Assembly: GCA_947380915.1 (NCBI GenBank)
Contig: CANCSY010000218.1
Coordinates: 1 to 5,490, forward strand
Direction of reading: 5' to 3'
DNA: 5,490 nucleotides
Origin: Beijerinckiaceae bacterium
GTDB lineage: Bacteria > Pseudomonadota > Alphaproteobacteria > Rhizobiales > Beijerinckiaceae
This document shows, in pieces, positions 4,598 through 5,490 of the stretch. Position 1 is the stretch's first letter. Each line of letters starts with the position of its first letter. The notes beneath the pieces are model-generated. The model was given only the letters and a program-made list of their open reading frames with translations. It ran no database searches and was not told the origin of the DNA. Both the position numbers and the translations under genes were made by a program.

Positions 4598-5488
4598 CTA
4601 CTTGATGGGGGGACGGGGCAACCGCGCTTCGCCCGCCTCCATGCGGAACTCGTAATTCATCGAATGCCACACGCCCGTCACATCCGCCTCCGGCGCGCCG
4701 CCTTCATGGCGATCCGAATGGCCGAGCAGGGCTTTCGTCACGCCGAACTGCGCGTCGGTCTCGATGCGCGGGTCGTCATCGAAATAGACCTGCGAGATCA
4801 GCGTCTTGTAGCCTTCCTTGTAGGCCAGGAAATGCAGATGCGCCGGGCGGAAGGGGTGACGCTCCTGCGCGACCAGCAGGCGGCCCACAGGCCCATTGGT
4901 GGGGATGGGATAGCCCGAGGGCTTCACGCTGCGGAACCAGACCTCGCCATTGGCGTCGGTGGTGAACTTGCCGCGCAGGTTCATGTCGACCTGCGTCTCG
5001 TCCTGGTTTTCGTAGAAGCCTTCGGCGTTGGACTGCCACACATCGACTTCCGCGCCGACGATGGGCGCGCCCTGCACATCCAGAAACCGGACGCGGGCGA
5101 CGAGCGGCTCGCCCACGGTTTTCGAGCGCATGATGGAGGCGCCATTGGGCGTGACGGGATGGTTCAGCCGCCAGAAGGGGCCGAGCAGATTCTGGTTGGT
5201 CTCCGTATTGCCCTTGTCGCCATTGTTGAGCAGGCACACGAGGGAGGACACGCCCAGCGAGCCCGCCATCAGCACCACTTCGTTATGGGTGTCTGTGGTG
5301 CGGTGGCCCAGTTCCGCGATGATGGCGCAGGCGTCCTGAAACTCGCGCTCGGAGAGGCGCACGTCGCGGATGAAGCCATGCAGATGGGTGATGAGGGAGG
5401 TCATGATCTCGCGCAGGCGCGGATCGGGGGTGCGCTTCATGACGTCGAGCGCGAATTCGGTCAGCTGTTTCTCGTTTTCGACGATCAT
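4598..5488 (-). CDS. Intradiol ring-cleavage dioxygenase (hydroxyquinol/catechol 1,2-dioxygenase family)
   Basis: This 296-residue cytosolic non-heme iron(III) enzyme should split an aromatic ring between two hydroxylated carbons using oxygen, giving a muconate or maleylacetate-type product. An N-terminal helical dimerisation domain (about residues 1-100, with DPRLREIMTSLITHLHGFIRD truncated here as DPRLREIM and HLHGFIRDV) identifies the catechol/hydroxyquinol branch rather than protocatechuate 3,4-dioxygenase. The iron ligands are all visible: Tyr159 (EGFYENQD), Tyr193 (PSGYPIP), His217 and His219 (RPAHLHF). Arg214 and Gln233 sit at the spacings of Arg221 and Gln240 of the Acinetobacter catechol enzyme. 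The LLGPFW segment (101-106) and the length favour hydroxyquinol-type enzymes over true catechol enzymes, which usually have an EGPLY motif there. The start at 5488 fits the family N-terminus, but only two bases of upstream sequence are present, so its ribosome site and operon partners cannot be seen. The flavin oxidoreductase gene follows 51 bp downstream. Confidence 0.92.
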   Translation of the reverse strand: MIVENEKQLTEFALDVMKRTPDPRLREIMTSLITHLHGFIRDVRLSEREFQDACAIIAELGHRTTDTHNEVVLMAGSLGVSSLVCLLNNGDKGNTETNQNLLGPFWRLNHPVTPNGASIMRSKTVGEPLVARVRFLDVQGAPIVGAEVDVWQSNAEGFYENQDETQVDMNLRGKFTTDANGEVWFRSVKPSGYPIPTNGPVGRLLVAQERHPFRPAHLHFLAYKEGYKTLISQVYFDDDPRIETDAQFGVTKALLGHSDRHEGGAPEADVTGVWHSMNYEFRMEAGEARLPRPPIK

Positions 5489-5490
5489 GG

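Overview
The window reads as an ordinary chromosomal stretch of a GC-rich alphaproteobacterium, most likely one of the Hyphomicrobiales (Rhizobiales). This placement is an inference from strongly GC-rich coding DNA and from the mix of protein families. The sequence alone does not fix a genus. I see no transposase, integrase, phage gene, tRNA, rRNA or CRISPR array. The longest gene-free stretch is 288 bp.

Layout: (1) Positions 1-2226 hold three genes read leftwards: pcm (protein-L-isoaspartate O-methyltransferase), then a cytosolic protein of the 4,5-dihydroxyphthalate decarboxylase-like family, then the first 135 codons of a class I iron-sulfur fumarase that runs off the left edge. The gaps are 79 and 90 bp, so they may form one transcription unit or carry separate promoters. 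(2) Positions 2227-2514 are a divergent intergenic region. About 160 bp of it is only about 26% GC, in sharp contrast to the genes around it. It holds candidate promoters for both directions and two copies of the palindrome TAAATTTA. (3) Positions 2515-3534 hold a single rightward gene for a secreted ABC-type solute-binding protein of the iron-type (COG1840-like) family, with no permease or ATPase nearby. (4) Positions 3521-5488 hold a leftward pair: an intradiol ring-cleavage dioxygenase followed after 51 bp by a luciferase-like flavin-dependent oxidoreductase. A perfect GC-rich palindrome lies between them. The oxidoreductase gene ends inside the last codons of the solute-binding protein gene, so the two convergent genes overlap by 14 bp.

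How the genes may work together: the dioxygenase cleaves a catechol-type ring, the flavin enzyme is a candidate monooxygenase, and the decarboxylase-like protein belongs to a family founded on phthalate breakdown. Together they suggest an aromatic-compound catabolic neighbourhood, with the solute-binding protein possibly supplying a nutrient. The link is by proximity only. pcm and fumarase are housekeeping genes. I found no convincing sign of an undescribed system. The best leads are the AT-rich divergent control region, the hairpin between the two oxidative enzymes, and the unresolved substrates of the dioxygenase and the two binding-protein-fold proteins.
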